From the NCBI GenBank assembly GCA_020002185.1, contig CM034543.1, forward strand, positions 33,644,465 to 33,708,464: 64,000 nt of DNA, read 5' to 3'. A program made the position numbers and the translations under genes. Every line of letters begins with the position of its first letter. The stretch's first letter is position 1. The notes below the pieces were generated by a model. The model did not search any database, was not told where the DNA came from, and was given only the letters and a program-made list of their open reading frames with translations. This stretch comes from Paraescarpia echinospica (lineage: Eukaryota > Annelida > Polychaeta > Sabellida > Siboglinidae). Of the stretch, positions 43,701 to 51,299 are shown one piece after another.

Positions 43701-45598
43701 TGGATTCCACAGATTACAAGTTTTAAAATGATACCTCATTTGTTGAAATATCTTCAGTAATTCTTGACTTATCGCTCAAAATGAAGCTAACTTTTAAAAG
43801 CATCGTTTTGAATAAAATAGGTTTAAAACTCGGGCTGTTTGAAAAACCAATGCCTATGGCAACCATACATTTAGCATTTTATTAGTTTTTGGATTAATTG
43901 TCGAGGAAAATAAACCAGACATTGAAAGACTTTTAGGAATAAAAAAGTTGTTGTTTTTTTGCTGCAGGTGAGAAACATTGGCAATGGGCTCTGCATAGAC
44001 ACGCAGTCAAAGGCGGAAAACACTCGCTTTGGGCTCGCAACATGCCAAATGTCAGATAATAATCAGGTAAGTTCAAAGGTCAGCAGACCATATATGGTCA
44101 ATAGCCGCCAGACTAATCAGGCTGTCTTTGACTGTATTGTTGATGTGTTCTTGACAGATAATTAGGTTGTCTTTGACTGTATTGTGGATGTTTTCTTGGC
44201 AGATGATCAGGTTGTCGGGCATTATTGTTGATGTGTTCTTGGCAGATTGTCAGGTTATTTTTGTGTGTATTATTGATGTGTTCTTGGCAGATGGCCAGGT
44301 TGTCTTTGACTATATTATTGATGTGTTCATGGCAGATGGTTGGGATGTCTTTGTTTGTGTTGTTGATGTGTTTTGGCAGATAGTCAGGTTATCTTTGATT
44401 ATATTGTTGATGCATTCTTGGCAGATGGTGAAGTTGTCTTTGAATGTATTGTTGATGTGTTCTTGGCAGATGGTTAAGTTGTCTTTGACTATATTGTTGA
44501 TGTGTTCTTGGTTGTCTTTGACTGTATTGTTGATGTGTTCTTGGCAGATGGTCAGGTTGTCTTTGACTGTATTGTTGATGTGTTCTTGGTTGACTTTGAC
44601 TCTATTGTTGATGCATTCGTGGCAGATAATCAGGTTATCTCTTTGAATGTATTGTTGATGTGTCCTTGGCAGATGGTTGTCTTTGACTGTATTGTTGATG
44701 TGTTCTTGGCAGATGGTCAGGTTGTCTTTGTTTGTATTGTTGATGTGTTTTTGGCATATGGTCAGGTTGTCTTTGTCTGTATTGTTGATGTGTTTTTTGT
44801 AGATGGTCAGGTTGTCTTTGTCTGTATTATTGATGTGTTCTTGGCAGATGGTCAAGTTTTCTTGGCACAGGGATCTCAGACTGAAGCATCGCAACATGTG
44901 TTTTGACGTGTCACAGTCGATAGTCAAAGCTCCCATCATTCTCTACAATTGTCATGGCATGATGGGCAACCAGAGGTGGAAATACAACTTGGTGAGTAGC
45001 CTTTCCCCTCCCCTTAATAGCATATCATGTCCCCCTAATGAGTAGCCCATCCACTCCCTCTAAAGAGTGTTATGTATGCTCTCCCTAGGACTTAGCCTCT
45101 TCCCCTAGAGAGTAGCTCCTCCCCCAGTTGAGTAGCCCCTCTTCCAAGTGAGTAGCGCCTCTCCCAGTTGATCCACCCCTCAGCCCAGCGAATACCCCAC
45201 CCCTTCCCCCAGAGAAAAGTCTGGCCCTCCCCCTAGTGAGCACTGTCCCCTAATAAAAATCCTGTTATCCAAAGGCCCATAGACCCACTATTTAAAAAAG
45301 AAAAACCTGTTGCAATTTAAAAAGAAACAATTCCAATTATAACGGGACAATGGGTCTCTGGCTAAGGGCCTGCCTACACCTTTGTGTGATCACCTCTCAC
45401 TTCTGATATGCATGGGCTTTGTTTCAGCTGACAAAGCAACTCTTCCACCCTGTGTCGGGCCAGTGCCTGGACTGTGACGCCGACTCCAAGAACCTCTTCA
45501 TGGTGCAGTGCGACACCCAGAATGCCTCGCAACAGTGGGAGTTTGGCAAGATGAACGTGACTGGCATCAAGGAAGACTGGCTGCTCAAGATGCCATAG
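21119..45598 (+). CDS. GALNT10: Polypeptide N-acetylgalactosaminyltransferase (GALNT10-like), 12 exons
   Basis: This Golgi type II membrane enzyme transfers GalNAc from UDP-GalNAc to Ser/Thr, the first step of mucin-type O-glycosylation. The 12 exons are 21119-21355, 23490-23547, 25470-25614, 25947-26113, 33442-33633, 34241-34418, 35115-35232, 42742-42852, 43404-43625, 43968-44066, 44848-44991 and 45428-45598. All introns are GT-AG, phases agree, and the total is 613 residues, close to the vertebrate GALNT10 length. A membrane anchor lies at about residues 8-26. The GT2-type catalytic domain has VVVPFHQE (162-169), VDDFS (196-200), the metal-binding DSH (252-254), WGGEQYE (355-361) and metal-ligand His 383 in GHIYR. 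The lectin domain has CxD motifs at 485, 527 and 570, and QxW at 551 and 592. The GGEQYE and VWMDEYA blocks favour the GALNT10 subgroup. Nothing in the frame is broken. Confidence 0.95.
21561..21906 (-). mobile_element. tRNA-derived SINE, family 2, copy 2 (full length), GALNT intron 1
   Basis: About 346 bp, read from 21906 down. It has a tRNA-like head (GTGCCACTGTGGCTAGAGCA, then a B-box-like CAAGTTTCAATTCTG), a body with GTGGTGGATATCTGTGCATG, and the tail GCGCTATATAAAAACTTATA. It is the most complete of the three copies. Confidence 0.75.
21907..23489 (+). other. Remainder of GALNT intron 1
   Basis: No gene or strong repeat is seen beyond the SINE. There is a short (TA)n tract at about 23070-23081. 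Small open frames here have no family signature. Confidence 0.4.
23490..23547 (+). CDS. GALNT10: GALNT10-like exon 2 (stem)
   Basis: A small 58-bp exon giving residues 80-98 ([20 protein letters not shown] across the junction). The acceptor is TTCTTTCAG and the donor G|GTATGT. It enters in phase 0 and leaves one base for exon 3. Confidence 0.9.
24119..24640. mobile_element. Terminal-inverted-repeat element (about 520 bp), GALNT intron 2
   Basis: The ends AGCTGCCTCCTCGACTTG (24119) and, read on the other strand from 24640, AGTTGCCTCCTCAATTTT are inverted repeats extending into TAGTTTTT. The interior has a 119-codon + frame without a recognised domain. It is probably a non-autonomous DNA transposon; the target duplication is unclear. 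Confidence 0.5.
24675..24706. repeat. Perfect 32-bp palindrome, GALNT intron 2
   Basis: AAGTAGCATCTACAC, a 2-base TT loop, then the exact reverse complement GTGTAGATGCTACTT. It would form a tight hairpin in RNA or a cruciform in DNA. Function is unknown. Confidence 0.8.
25470..25614 (+). CDS. GALNT10: GALNT10-like exon 3 (stem to catalytic domain)
   Basis: Residues 99-147. Contains [20 protein letters not shown] and [20 protein letters not shown], a block typical of GALNTs just before the catalytic domain. The donor was taken at GA|GTAAGT (25615) rather than the overlapping GTGAGT at 25611, because only the former keeps frame with exon 4. Confidence 0.92.
25947..26113 (+). CDS. GALNT10: GALNT10-like exon 4 (N-terminal catalytic core)
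   Basis: Residues 147-203. Carries [12 protein letters not shown], then [18 protein letters not shown] and [12 protein letters not shown], the nucleotide-sugar binding part of the GT2-type fold. The acceptor ATATATAG is weak in pyrimidines. The donor is G|GTTTGT. Intron 4 downstream is 7.3 kb and repeat-filled. Confidence 0.93.
26281..30590 (+). repeat. Tandem array, three 1.42-kb units plus a partial fourth, GALNT intron 4
   Basis: Units at about 26281-27699, 27700-29118 and 29119-30535, then a fragment to 30590. The period is 1419, 1419 and 1417 bp. Differences are few: GGGTACTGCC versus GGGGACTGCC early in the unit, AGATCTATTG versus AGATGTATTG, TGCACTGG versus TTCGCTGG, and a 2-bp loss in the third unit. 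Each unit contains two diverged copies of a TTTAGTCCTTTGGGCYGAAG block and an internal stretch (about 27080-27480) of degenerate units of about 30 bp with TACCCC cores. The small frames inside are repeated passively and carry no recognised domain. Confidence 0.9.
30591..31264 (-). mobile_element. LINE RT fragments, duplicated (CR1/Jockey-like), GALNT intron 4
   Basis: On the minus strand 30591-30992 encodes [20 protein letters not shown], then [20 protein letters not shown] and, after an internal deletion, [14 protein letters not shown] of the reverse transcriptase. The segment 30708-30992 is duplicated in direct orientation at 30995-31262. It is the same family as 31937-32560 and 36000-37010. 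Confidence 0.75.
31480..31620 (+). repeat. Diverged copy of the 1.42-kb unit's head block
   Basis: AGCTGTTCAGTAATTTTTTT, TCTAATTTTGCATAGATGTA and the following TCTTAGGGTACTGCCACTA resemble the start of each unit at 26281, showing that the block also exists as an interspersed repeat. Confidence 0.55.
31937..32560 (-). mobile_element. LINE RT fragment (same family), GALNT intron 4
   Basis: On the minus strand it encodes [20 protein letters not shown] and [20 protein letters not shown]. Its upstream part (32330-32560) is the reverse complement of 35965-36330, so this and 36000-37010 are two copies of one element in opposite orientation. Confidence 0.75.
33150..33302 (+). mobile_element. tRNA-derived SINE, family 2, copy 3 (5'-truncated)
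   Basis: Carries the body blocks GTGGTGGATTTATGTGTATG, CTGAATGCTTCCCAGAGAAA and GAGCAGTCTTAAGGACTGG, but not the tRNA-like head. It lies in GALNT intron 4. Confidence 0.7.
33442..33633 (+). CDS. GALNT10: GALNT10-like exon 5 (DSH metal site)
   Basis: Residues 203-267. Contains [20 protein letters not shown] followed by [19 protein letters not shown]. The DSH at 252-254 is the Mn2+/UDP-binding DxH motif. The acceptor is TTCACTTCCAG and the donor G|GTAGGT. Confidence 0.95.
34241..34418 (+). CDS. GALNT10: GALNT10-like exon 6
   Basis: Residues 267-326. Contains [20 protein letters not shown] and [16 protein letters not shown], conserved in the family around the substrate-binding cleft. The acceptor is TATCATTTCAG and the donor GA|GTAAGA. 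Confidence 0.95.
34725..34757. repeat. (AC)n microsatellite, GALNT intron 6
   Basis: About 16 uninterrupted AC dinucleotides followed by an A-rich end. Confidence 0.95.
35115..35232 (+). CDS. GALNT10: GALNT10-like exon 7 (Gal/GalNAc-transferase motif)
   Basis: Residues 326-365. Contains [17 protein letters not shown] then [20 protein letters not shown], the hallmark GALNT motif with the catalytic-loop Trp and Glu. EQYE rather than ENLE or ENIE points to the GALNT10 subgroup. Confidence 0.96.
35965..37010 (+). mobile_element. LINE RT N-terminal fragment, GALNT intron 7
   Basis: + strand fragment of the same CR1/Jockey-like family. It encodes [40 protein letters not shown], then [17 protein letters not shown] and [20 protein letters not shown], the RT finger region. 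Stops and frameshifts near 36590, 36680 and 36920 break it, and it ends before the catalytic motifs. Confidence 0.75.
37119..37190. repeat. 22-bp tandem repeat, three units
   Basis: CTAGTAGTGACTATATGCAT and two units reading TTTAGTAGTGACTATATGCA, in GALNT intron 7. Confidence 0.85.
37435..37560 (+). pseudogene. Possible BED-type zinc-finger transposase relic
   Basis: One frame reads [18 protein letters not shown], then [15 protein letters not shown]. The W-x-H-Y/F and C-x2-C spacing resembles the first half of a BED finger as found in hAT-type transposase genes. No downstream His pair or catalytic domain is recognised. This is a short, low-confidence call. Confidence 0.35.
38986..42026 (+). 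mobile_element. TTAA-type DNA transposon, copy B (non-autonomous), GALNT intron 7
   Basis: The ends are TTAAAGGGATTCTTTG (38986-39001) and its exact complement CAAAGAATCCCTTTAA (42011-42026). TTAA with termini starting AGG fits the Kolobok superfamily; piggyBac also targets TTAA. It aligns with copy A at 9128-14135. No transposase domain is recognised in it, so it is treated as non-autonomous. A further element (40781-41498) is inserted in it. Confidence 0.65.
40781..41498. mobile_element. 718-bp element with GGCCAGACAC inverted ends
   Basis: GGCCAGACAC at 40781-40790 and GTGTCTGGCC at 41489-41498 bound a segment present in copy B but absent from copy A of the TTAA-type repeat (compare about 10240-10260). 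It is a probable non-autonomous DNA transposon. The target duplication is not obvious. The 89-codon frame at 41331-41600 crosses its edge and is not a gene. Confidence 0.65.
42290..42560 (+). repeat. Interspersed repeat, partner of 56790-57060
   Basis: Shared blocks are GAGCGGTATTGTGTATTC versus GAGCGCTATTGTGTATTC near the start, and GATGTAATCAGCAGCGCCCC versus GACGTAATCAGCAGCAGCGA near the end, with CCCTGGC following. Family unknown. Confidence 0.5.
42742..42852 (+). CDS. GALNT10: GALNT10-like exon 8 (metal-binding His)
   Basis: Residues 366-402. [20 protein letters not shown] continues the motif of exon 7. His 383 in GHIYR is the third metal ligand of the family. It lies after a 7.5-kb intron filled with mobile elements. 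Confidence 0.95.
43404..43625 (+). CDS. GALNT10: GALNT10-like exon 9 (catalytic-lectin linker)
   Basis: Residues 403-476. [20 protein letters not shown] and [19 protein letters not shown] are family hallmarks, and [15 protein letters not shown] leads into the lectin domain. The donor is CAT|GTAAGT, phase 0. Confidence 0.95.
43968..44066 (+). CDS. GALNT10: GALNT10-like exon 10 (lectin repeat alpha)
   Basis: Residues 477-509. [17 protein letters not shown] carries the CxD of the first ricin-B repeat (485-487). The donor is CAG|GTAAGT, phase 0. The downstream intron is almost entirely the 45-bp minisatellite. Confidence 0.94.
44112..44847 (+). repeat. 45-bp minisatellite copying the exon 11 splice acceptor
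   Basis: About 16-17 units with consensus pieces TTGTTGATGTGTTCTTGGCAG then ATGGTCAGGTTGTCTTTG and ACTGTA, mostly 45 bp long and some shortened. Thirteen units before the real site keep an intact AG in a TTGGCAG|AT or similar context (for example at 44202, 44246, 44290, 44425, 44470, 44547, 44712 and 44802). Two lost it by deletion (near 44510 and 44590) and one by mutation (GGCAT, 44757). The array fills nearly all of GALNT intron 10 and ends exactly at the exon 11 start. Long frames on both strands here are by-products of the repeat. Confidence 0.92.
44848..44991 (+). CDS. GALNT10: GALNT10-like exon 11 (lectin repeat beta)
   Basis: Residues 510-557. [19 protein letters not shown] (CxD at 527-529) and [14 protein letters not shown] (QxW at 551-553). 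The acceptor TTCTTGGCAG|ATGGTCAAG is the last of a series of near-identical sites. It was chosen because it gives the family length, with no insert before the FSW block. The donor is TTG|GTGAGT. Confidence 0.9.
44992..45250 (+). repeat. Degenerate minisatellite copying the exon 11 donor
   Basis: Starting at the donor itself (GTGAGTAGCCTTTCCCCTCC), units of roughly 20-25 bp with GAGTAGC and a C-rich half recur (about 45040, 45111, 45130, 45150). The one at 45148 keeps a full GTGAGTAG. It lies at the start of GALNT intron 11. Confidence 0.7.
45428..45598 (+). CDS. GALNT10: GALNT10-like exon 12 (lectin repeat gamma, stop)
   Basis: Residues 558-613 and the stop TAG at 45596-45598. [19 protein letters not shown] has the third CxD (570-572), and SQQWEF the QxW (592-594). 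NAS and NVT sequons are present. The acceptor is GGGCTTTGTTTCAG. Confidence 0.95.
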   Translation: MTKQLFHPVSGQCLDCDADSKNLFMVQCDTQNASQQWEFGKMNVTGIKEDWLLKMP

Positions 45599-48500
45599 TG
45601 CGGACGCCGTTACCATGGCAACACATTACCCTTGCACACCATTCCAGATGTTCATCACCCTACTTTTTGCTGTTGCATTCTTGATGATCATTCAGAATTG
45701 TCTCTTAGAGATGATCATTCTCAAAGTTGGCATCACCCTGTTTGGTTATCCTGATTGCACGGGTGATGTTCATCGCCCTGTTTGACTACCCTGTCTTTGG
45801 GGTGGTGTTGACTTGTCTAGTCTCACAATATCATGTATATCATGTTCCAGTCCGTCATGTCATCACATGCTGTCTTGCACACATTCCTCTTCTTGTCTTA
45901 GGAGGCACCAAAGGTCTTGACAAGAGCCCGCCACTACTGTTGGTCTGCAGCCCGCCTGGTGATGGGGAACAACGTCAGTTCATGTGTTTCTGCTTGGTCT
46001 TTCTTGTTCGCGTAAGGCAAAACCATCTCCTACCATCAGCTGTCAGCTTGGACACATGCCAGGGGACAGTGCATGGGCTATAGCCATTTCATTATTATTT
46101 AGTTACAGCATAATCAGCTATATAACTCCTTTGGCAAAAGACTCGGTTGACAATCTTAAGAAGTTCTTGTATTTGTGGGACCAATTGTCATGAGTGCATG
46201 ATATTCTTGCCAGATATTAACAGTCCTTACATTAGGATCATCATTGAAAGTTTCTTCTCATACAAGTCCTTTCTAGACCAATTCTCCTTGTCATAGGAAC
46301 ATTCTCGTCTAACAATACAACTTTTGAGAAACCATTGTTATGCAACTAACAAGGTTGTCAGTTTTTACGAGACCGTCATCATACAAGGCAGTTATCCTTA
46401 TGGTAAGACCTACGTTGAAAGAAAGACCTTCCCAAACATGATTGTTCCACAAGACATGTAGTCTTTATGAAAAGAACTTTGTATAGGAAACCCTTGTGCA
46501 ACTAACACCATTATCTGCCCATGTAGATGGGCGTTCCTTTGTCATTAATGATGCAAGTTCATTGTCATAATATTTCTGAAGAATCTCTTCCAAGAACCGT
46601 TGTGTCTTATGGATGTAGTATGTGTTCACAAAGTCCAAAAAAGTAGTGTTTCTGTGGGTTCAAGCGACCCATTTAATATGTTGCCTATCAAAAAACCTGA
46701 TTTTATACTGAAACGTAATCACAGTACGTGACACTGCACTGAATATGTGGTACAGAGGCCAGCCTCGGACGATTTTCTGTGATGAATTCGTAGGATGTGA
46801 AAGACCGCCATATTGACTCGCTTGTGATATTACACGTATATAATGTGGTTTTAACTTTTATACAATCACGTATATGAACAAGAAAAGTTGACAACTTAAT
46901 ACAATTTGATTTTAACTTACGTGATATCACTACCAAGACATTACCCACCTGCTCTGGTGTGGTATTCACAATAGCGTCGGTGTGTGTTGGTACTGGTATT
47001 ATTTGTTAGGTGGCACCACTGGGGTGATTGATATTGTGTGTGTGAAACATGGCGATGACCAAATCACCACTGACCAATATGTAATACTACACTTTTTTGG
47101 ACTTTGTGAAGAACTTATGCAAACATCCGTTAATTGTCTTCATTCTTATGCAAGAGTCTACGTACTCCTGAAATGTTGTTATGTTACGTTTTTCAAATGT
47201 ATATGTGCTTATCATTTAATGGTCTTCTCTTGGTTAAAGTATTGTTTTTTAGTGTACTGAAGTGTCAGGATTTGCTAAAAATTATGACAGTATGTAATGG
47301 TTCAAGGGACCGTTTCACTAAGAAAATGACCTTGTAAGGAAAAGCCATCATCAAACAGAATCCGTTGTGAAATTCAAGGAGTTTTTCAAAATGTGAAAAA
47401 GCAGCTGCAGTATCACTGGGGAGACTATTTGTGTGATACACCAGCAAGTGTCCCGGTGGCGTGCCCTGGTGTTGTATACAAGATCACTGTTACATCACAA
47501 AATCGTGCTTGTGAGCACATAAGAATGTTGGTGAAACGGTCCCCTGGACACTTCAGTTGCCCGTAGACAGGCATTTGTACCATGACATTTTTACTCAACA
47601 ACTAGTACACTTGCAACTTGTACCATTACTTATTTATTGCCTTAACACAGCTGTAAACATGTACTGTTGTTACAGAAATACTTTGACCAAAATAATGCCC
47701 ATTTGCTTGATTGAAATGGAGGAGAATATCACTATATGCATGCGCAATTTTCTAAGCTCCACCCACTTGTACAGGTTTAAGTCTTACATAGGAAATCATC
47801 CGCAAGTTACGGGTATCACTCCACCAAAGTAGTGCAAGTTGTGTCGATTGTTGCCAGTTGTGACGTTACAGATTGTCTTTATGTGGGTATTTGTTCTGAT
47901 ACAAGTGGCAACAGTACACATTGAGCTGATATAGTATTCCACAAAGAAAGATGTGTACTTGTGATTGATATATATTTTATTCAGAGTAATGCAGTCACTG
48001 AGGTTGGCGCTTACTGACAAACGAGTTCCTTACTCATGCGTTGTGAAACATTCCAGATGGGTTACTTATATTAACTGACATTAAACTCACATTTCATTTG
48101 TTCATTTTCATCATATCCATCCCTGAGTCACACAGGTGGTTGGGCTAGGATATGCCAAATAAACTTGACACCTGTCACCCCATCATATTGATGGGCTGAG
48201 TCCATCGTGGATGGGCGAGAATTTTGTTTGACGGGTGTAACCTGTCAGTTTGTGTTATGACCTGTCCTAGCATATCAGGACAGTTTATATACTCTCCTTC
48301 AGTGTAGGTCCAGTCCAGTCACTGGACAATGTAGTCTTCTAGGAAATAGATTCAGTCTTGATAGGACAGTCCATTCAGTGCAGGTTTCAAAACAAAACAT
48401 GTTATTTTTCTTCCAAGGAGTCGGGTTAATTCCTGTAATTTTGGCACTCGGTGTGCAAACAGTCTAGGAGGAAAACATTAACGCATGCACCAAATGCACA

Positions 48501-49890
48501 CGCACACACGAATGCACGCACACTCACACTAGCTTGATTATAGTTAGTTCGCTCAGTCTGGTTGAGCAGCCAACCATACCATCTGTTTCCATTTTACTTG
48601 GTCTTGTGTTGCCTAAACTGTCTCCTATATCGAGTCCCAGTGTAGACGTACTAAGTCGGTCACTCTTGATTTCAGTTTGCTTCCATCCAATTTCCTGACC
48701 AAGTCCATCCGCAGACTGACCGTTGTTATATATCCGAACACGTTTTTCTTGTAAATATTTTGTTATTTACTAATAACCTATCTGGATGTTTCTATTCTCC
48801 CAATACTAGCTGGTTTTAATCTCCGTCAAACTTATTCTATTTAGCCAGTACCAACATCCTAACTAGTTCAGAAGGACGGTTGCATTGGTATATTTGGAAA
48901 TATTTCTTTGTGTTGTGGGAAATGGGTTTTTGAAATATTTTGTAGTTGCATGTGCAGTCTAAAGGGAGAGGAACCAAGTGTGATTTTCCAGTGTGTATTG
49001 AATAACTTCTTGGTTACCGGTAAGGAATATATAGATTAGTTATTTTACATTCTGGTTATCGTATTGGCCATATGTATTCAGGCACCCTAAAAAATTCTGC
49101 AAACTTTATTATTTTGCATACCAGATTTTCCAACACCCGCAATTATGTCTAATTATATTTATTTTTCCTATGAAACTGCATACTCATTTGTATTTTGCCA
49201 AGAAGCTGCAAATGCATGTTACCACCTGATGCAATTAAACAGTACACAACATCAGGCCTTGTTCATATGCATAGCGGAACATTTAATTATTTTAATTGTC
49301 CGAATACACAATGGTCAGTACATGAACTTTAAGTGTGTTGAATATAAGGATACCATTTTTTTAAATCTTGTTCCTTCAAGATAAGATAGAGTTCAAATGG
49401 GGCAGTGGTATAGATGGAAATCAATTGACTTAGGGATCATGTTAGAATGCCGATGTCCGATATCAGATGAAAGTAATTTCATCTGAGTTCAGCCCCACCC
49501 TCTCCCCTCAGACGGAAGACATATGGTTATATAAATTATATAAATAGTATCAGTCTGAAGCATAAAACATCGATGTCTGATGCCAGATGAAAATCTGAAC
49601 CCCCCTCGAAATGAAAGTAATTTAGTCTGATATCGGACATCAACGTTCTGAGATGATCCGTTAATCATGACATGTATTCCAATCCAAGTAAGTTTTAAAG
49701 GAGTTGTGATAAGTTGATGTTGCATTTTCTGGTGAACTTCTTGTCATCGATTGCATTGCTGATGGTTCAGTTGGGGTCAACTATGGTATTTCATATCTGT
49801 TTTTATCTTCCATTGTGTATATTTCTTCAGTGTGTGTATATTTAAAAATGTTTGTACATATTTGTCAAATAAAAAATACTTCTCATATAA
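45599..49890 (+). other. GALNT 3' region with candidate poly(A) signals
   Basis: No other gene is seen for 4.3 kb after the stop codon, and the sequence is moderately AT-rich with no LINE signature. AATAAA occurs at 48158-48163 and at 49868-49873. The latter follows a T/G-rich stretch and is a good candidate for the end of a long 3' UTR. The true 3' end is not shown by the sequence. Confidence 0.4.
49449..49643. repeat. Short foldback element in the GALNT 3' region
   Basis: GATGTCCGATATCAGATGAA (49450) and the inverse TCTGATATCGGACATC (about 49627-49642) are inverted repeats, with further paired blocks between them (TTCAGCCCC and GAACCCCCC). A MITE-like hairpin of about 195 bp. Confidence 0.6.
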
Positions 49891-49899
49891 CATGAATTT

Positions 49900-51000
49900 G
49901 TTCGATTTTTAAGGTATTAAATAATAATTTATTGTCTAAGTCCTACCACATGGAGTATTATAAAAACTGTTTTTATATTATCAGCTGTAAGGACATCCTT
50001 TTTTTGTATCACAGCTGTGAAATGTGAGTAATAAATTATGTGCCGTATTGGTAGTTACAAGTTATTGTAGTTTTATGGTTTGTCACAAACATAATGTTTA
50101 ATTGTCAGTAAATTTCTTTTGATGCAATACTATTTTGTTTTTGGAAATAAATGTTTCGTGATTTTTATTTAAAAAAAATATCAGGTAGTATTATTACATA
50201 GTTCATAAGGATAAAGATATACACGTTCACATAATTAATTTTATCTGGATAAAATAACAATGTTTTAAAATATTCTAGTTTAAATATTATTGGGGAATAA
50301 CTTGGTGTAGTTTTTAGTACCAGTTTTTATTTGAAGGAAAGATGAGTTCATACAAATTACAAAAAAAATTCATTAATAAAATAATAGCTAACAAAAATGT
50401 CATATATATAAATAATATTGTCTGTAATTAAGTTGTTTAATATTGTAGTATAGTCATAATGTGGTACAACAAAATGTGTAATTTGAAGGGTTAGGTTTTA
50501 TTTTCAAGAAAATTGTCTGTTAAAAAAATTGAAAACTAGTTTTCATTCCATGAATAAAGTAGCAGCGTTGTTATATTGTGTTCATAGGATATTAGAGCAA
50601 TATATATATATATATATATCACTTGGCGCGATTGCCTTGACAAAACAACAGTTGACTGCGTTCTTTTCAAAACATTTATCTTCGGCTTCGTTGCGTTCTC
50701 TACGTCTTGCCTATCGCGACTGTTTGAAATGACATGGTTCTGAATACCAATTCAAGGACACGCTTTGGCCTCGCAGCTCTAATGAAGCTAATCAAACGCA
50801 CTGGTTTATTTATGTTTTTCGCGCAGTAATCAACGCCGACTCACGACTCCTGCACGATGGGCGGAAGAGATTCCGACGAATTTCCGCAGGTGAAGTTATT
50901 GAAGTTGTTGACGCTCGCCGAACGTGCAAGCACAAAAGCAGACCATTCGGGTGGTGTTTTATACGAAAGCAGCAGTAGTCGATCACGCGCCGCTGAAATA
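49900..51000. other. AT-rich intergenic sequence
   Basis: No gene is recognised. Very AT-rich to 50700, with a (TA)n tract at 50600-50619, then GC-richer to 51000. The small frames at 50529 and 50857 have no family signature. Confidence 0.4.
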
Positions 51001-51014
51001 ATAATTTACCTAAG

Positions 51015-51285
51015 GTATACCTGCCAACTCTCCCGGGAAATCGAGGAGTCTATTGGATTTGGGGTGTATCTCCCGTCTCCCGGAATACAGACAAACCTCC
51101 CGGATTTTCAGTGGGAATCTCCAATACCATCCCCGTCGTTTTCGAGACAGCTCGACACCACGGGAGATATGCTGAACCGCTGAAGTTCCCGCAGAAAATC
51201 TCCAACACACTTCCGATGTCAAAATCCGAGACAGCGCGACACGGGAAGCGTGCAGAACCGCTGATATATCTGCCGGATTTCAACA
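51015..51285. repeat. Interspersed repeat with internal 80-bp duplication
   Basis: The segment 51110-51190 (AATCTCCAATACC, CGAGACAGCTCGACAC, GCTGAACCGCTGA) is repeated in degenerate form at 51195-51275 (AATCTCCAACACA, CGAGACAGCGCGACAC, GCAGAACCGCTGA). The CTCCCGG-rich start (TACCTGCCAACTCTCCCGGG) looks like the end of an interspersed element. Confidence 0.55.
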
Positions 51286-51299
51286 AAACAAAGTTGGTA

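Noticed and set aside
44112..44847. CRISPR-like array
   Set aside because: Units are contiguous with no unique spacers, and the genome is eukaryotic.
44310..44939. 209-codon minus-strand frame with repeated CQEHINNT units, and the + frames at 44167-44646 and 44502-44906
   Set aside because: They are by-products of the 45-bp period, which is a multiple of three. They lie in intron 10 and overlap exon 11 in the wrong frame or strand.
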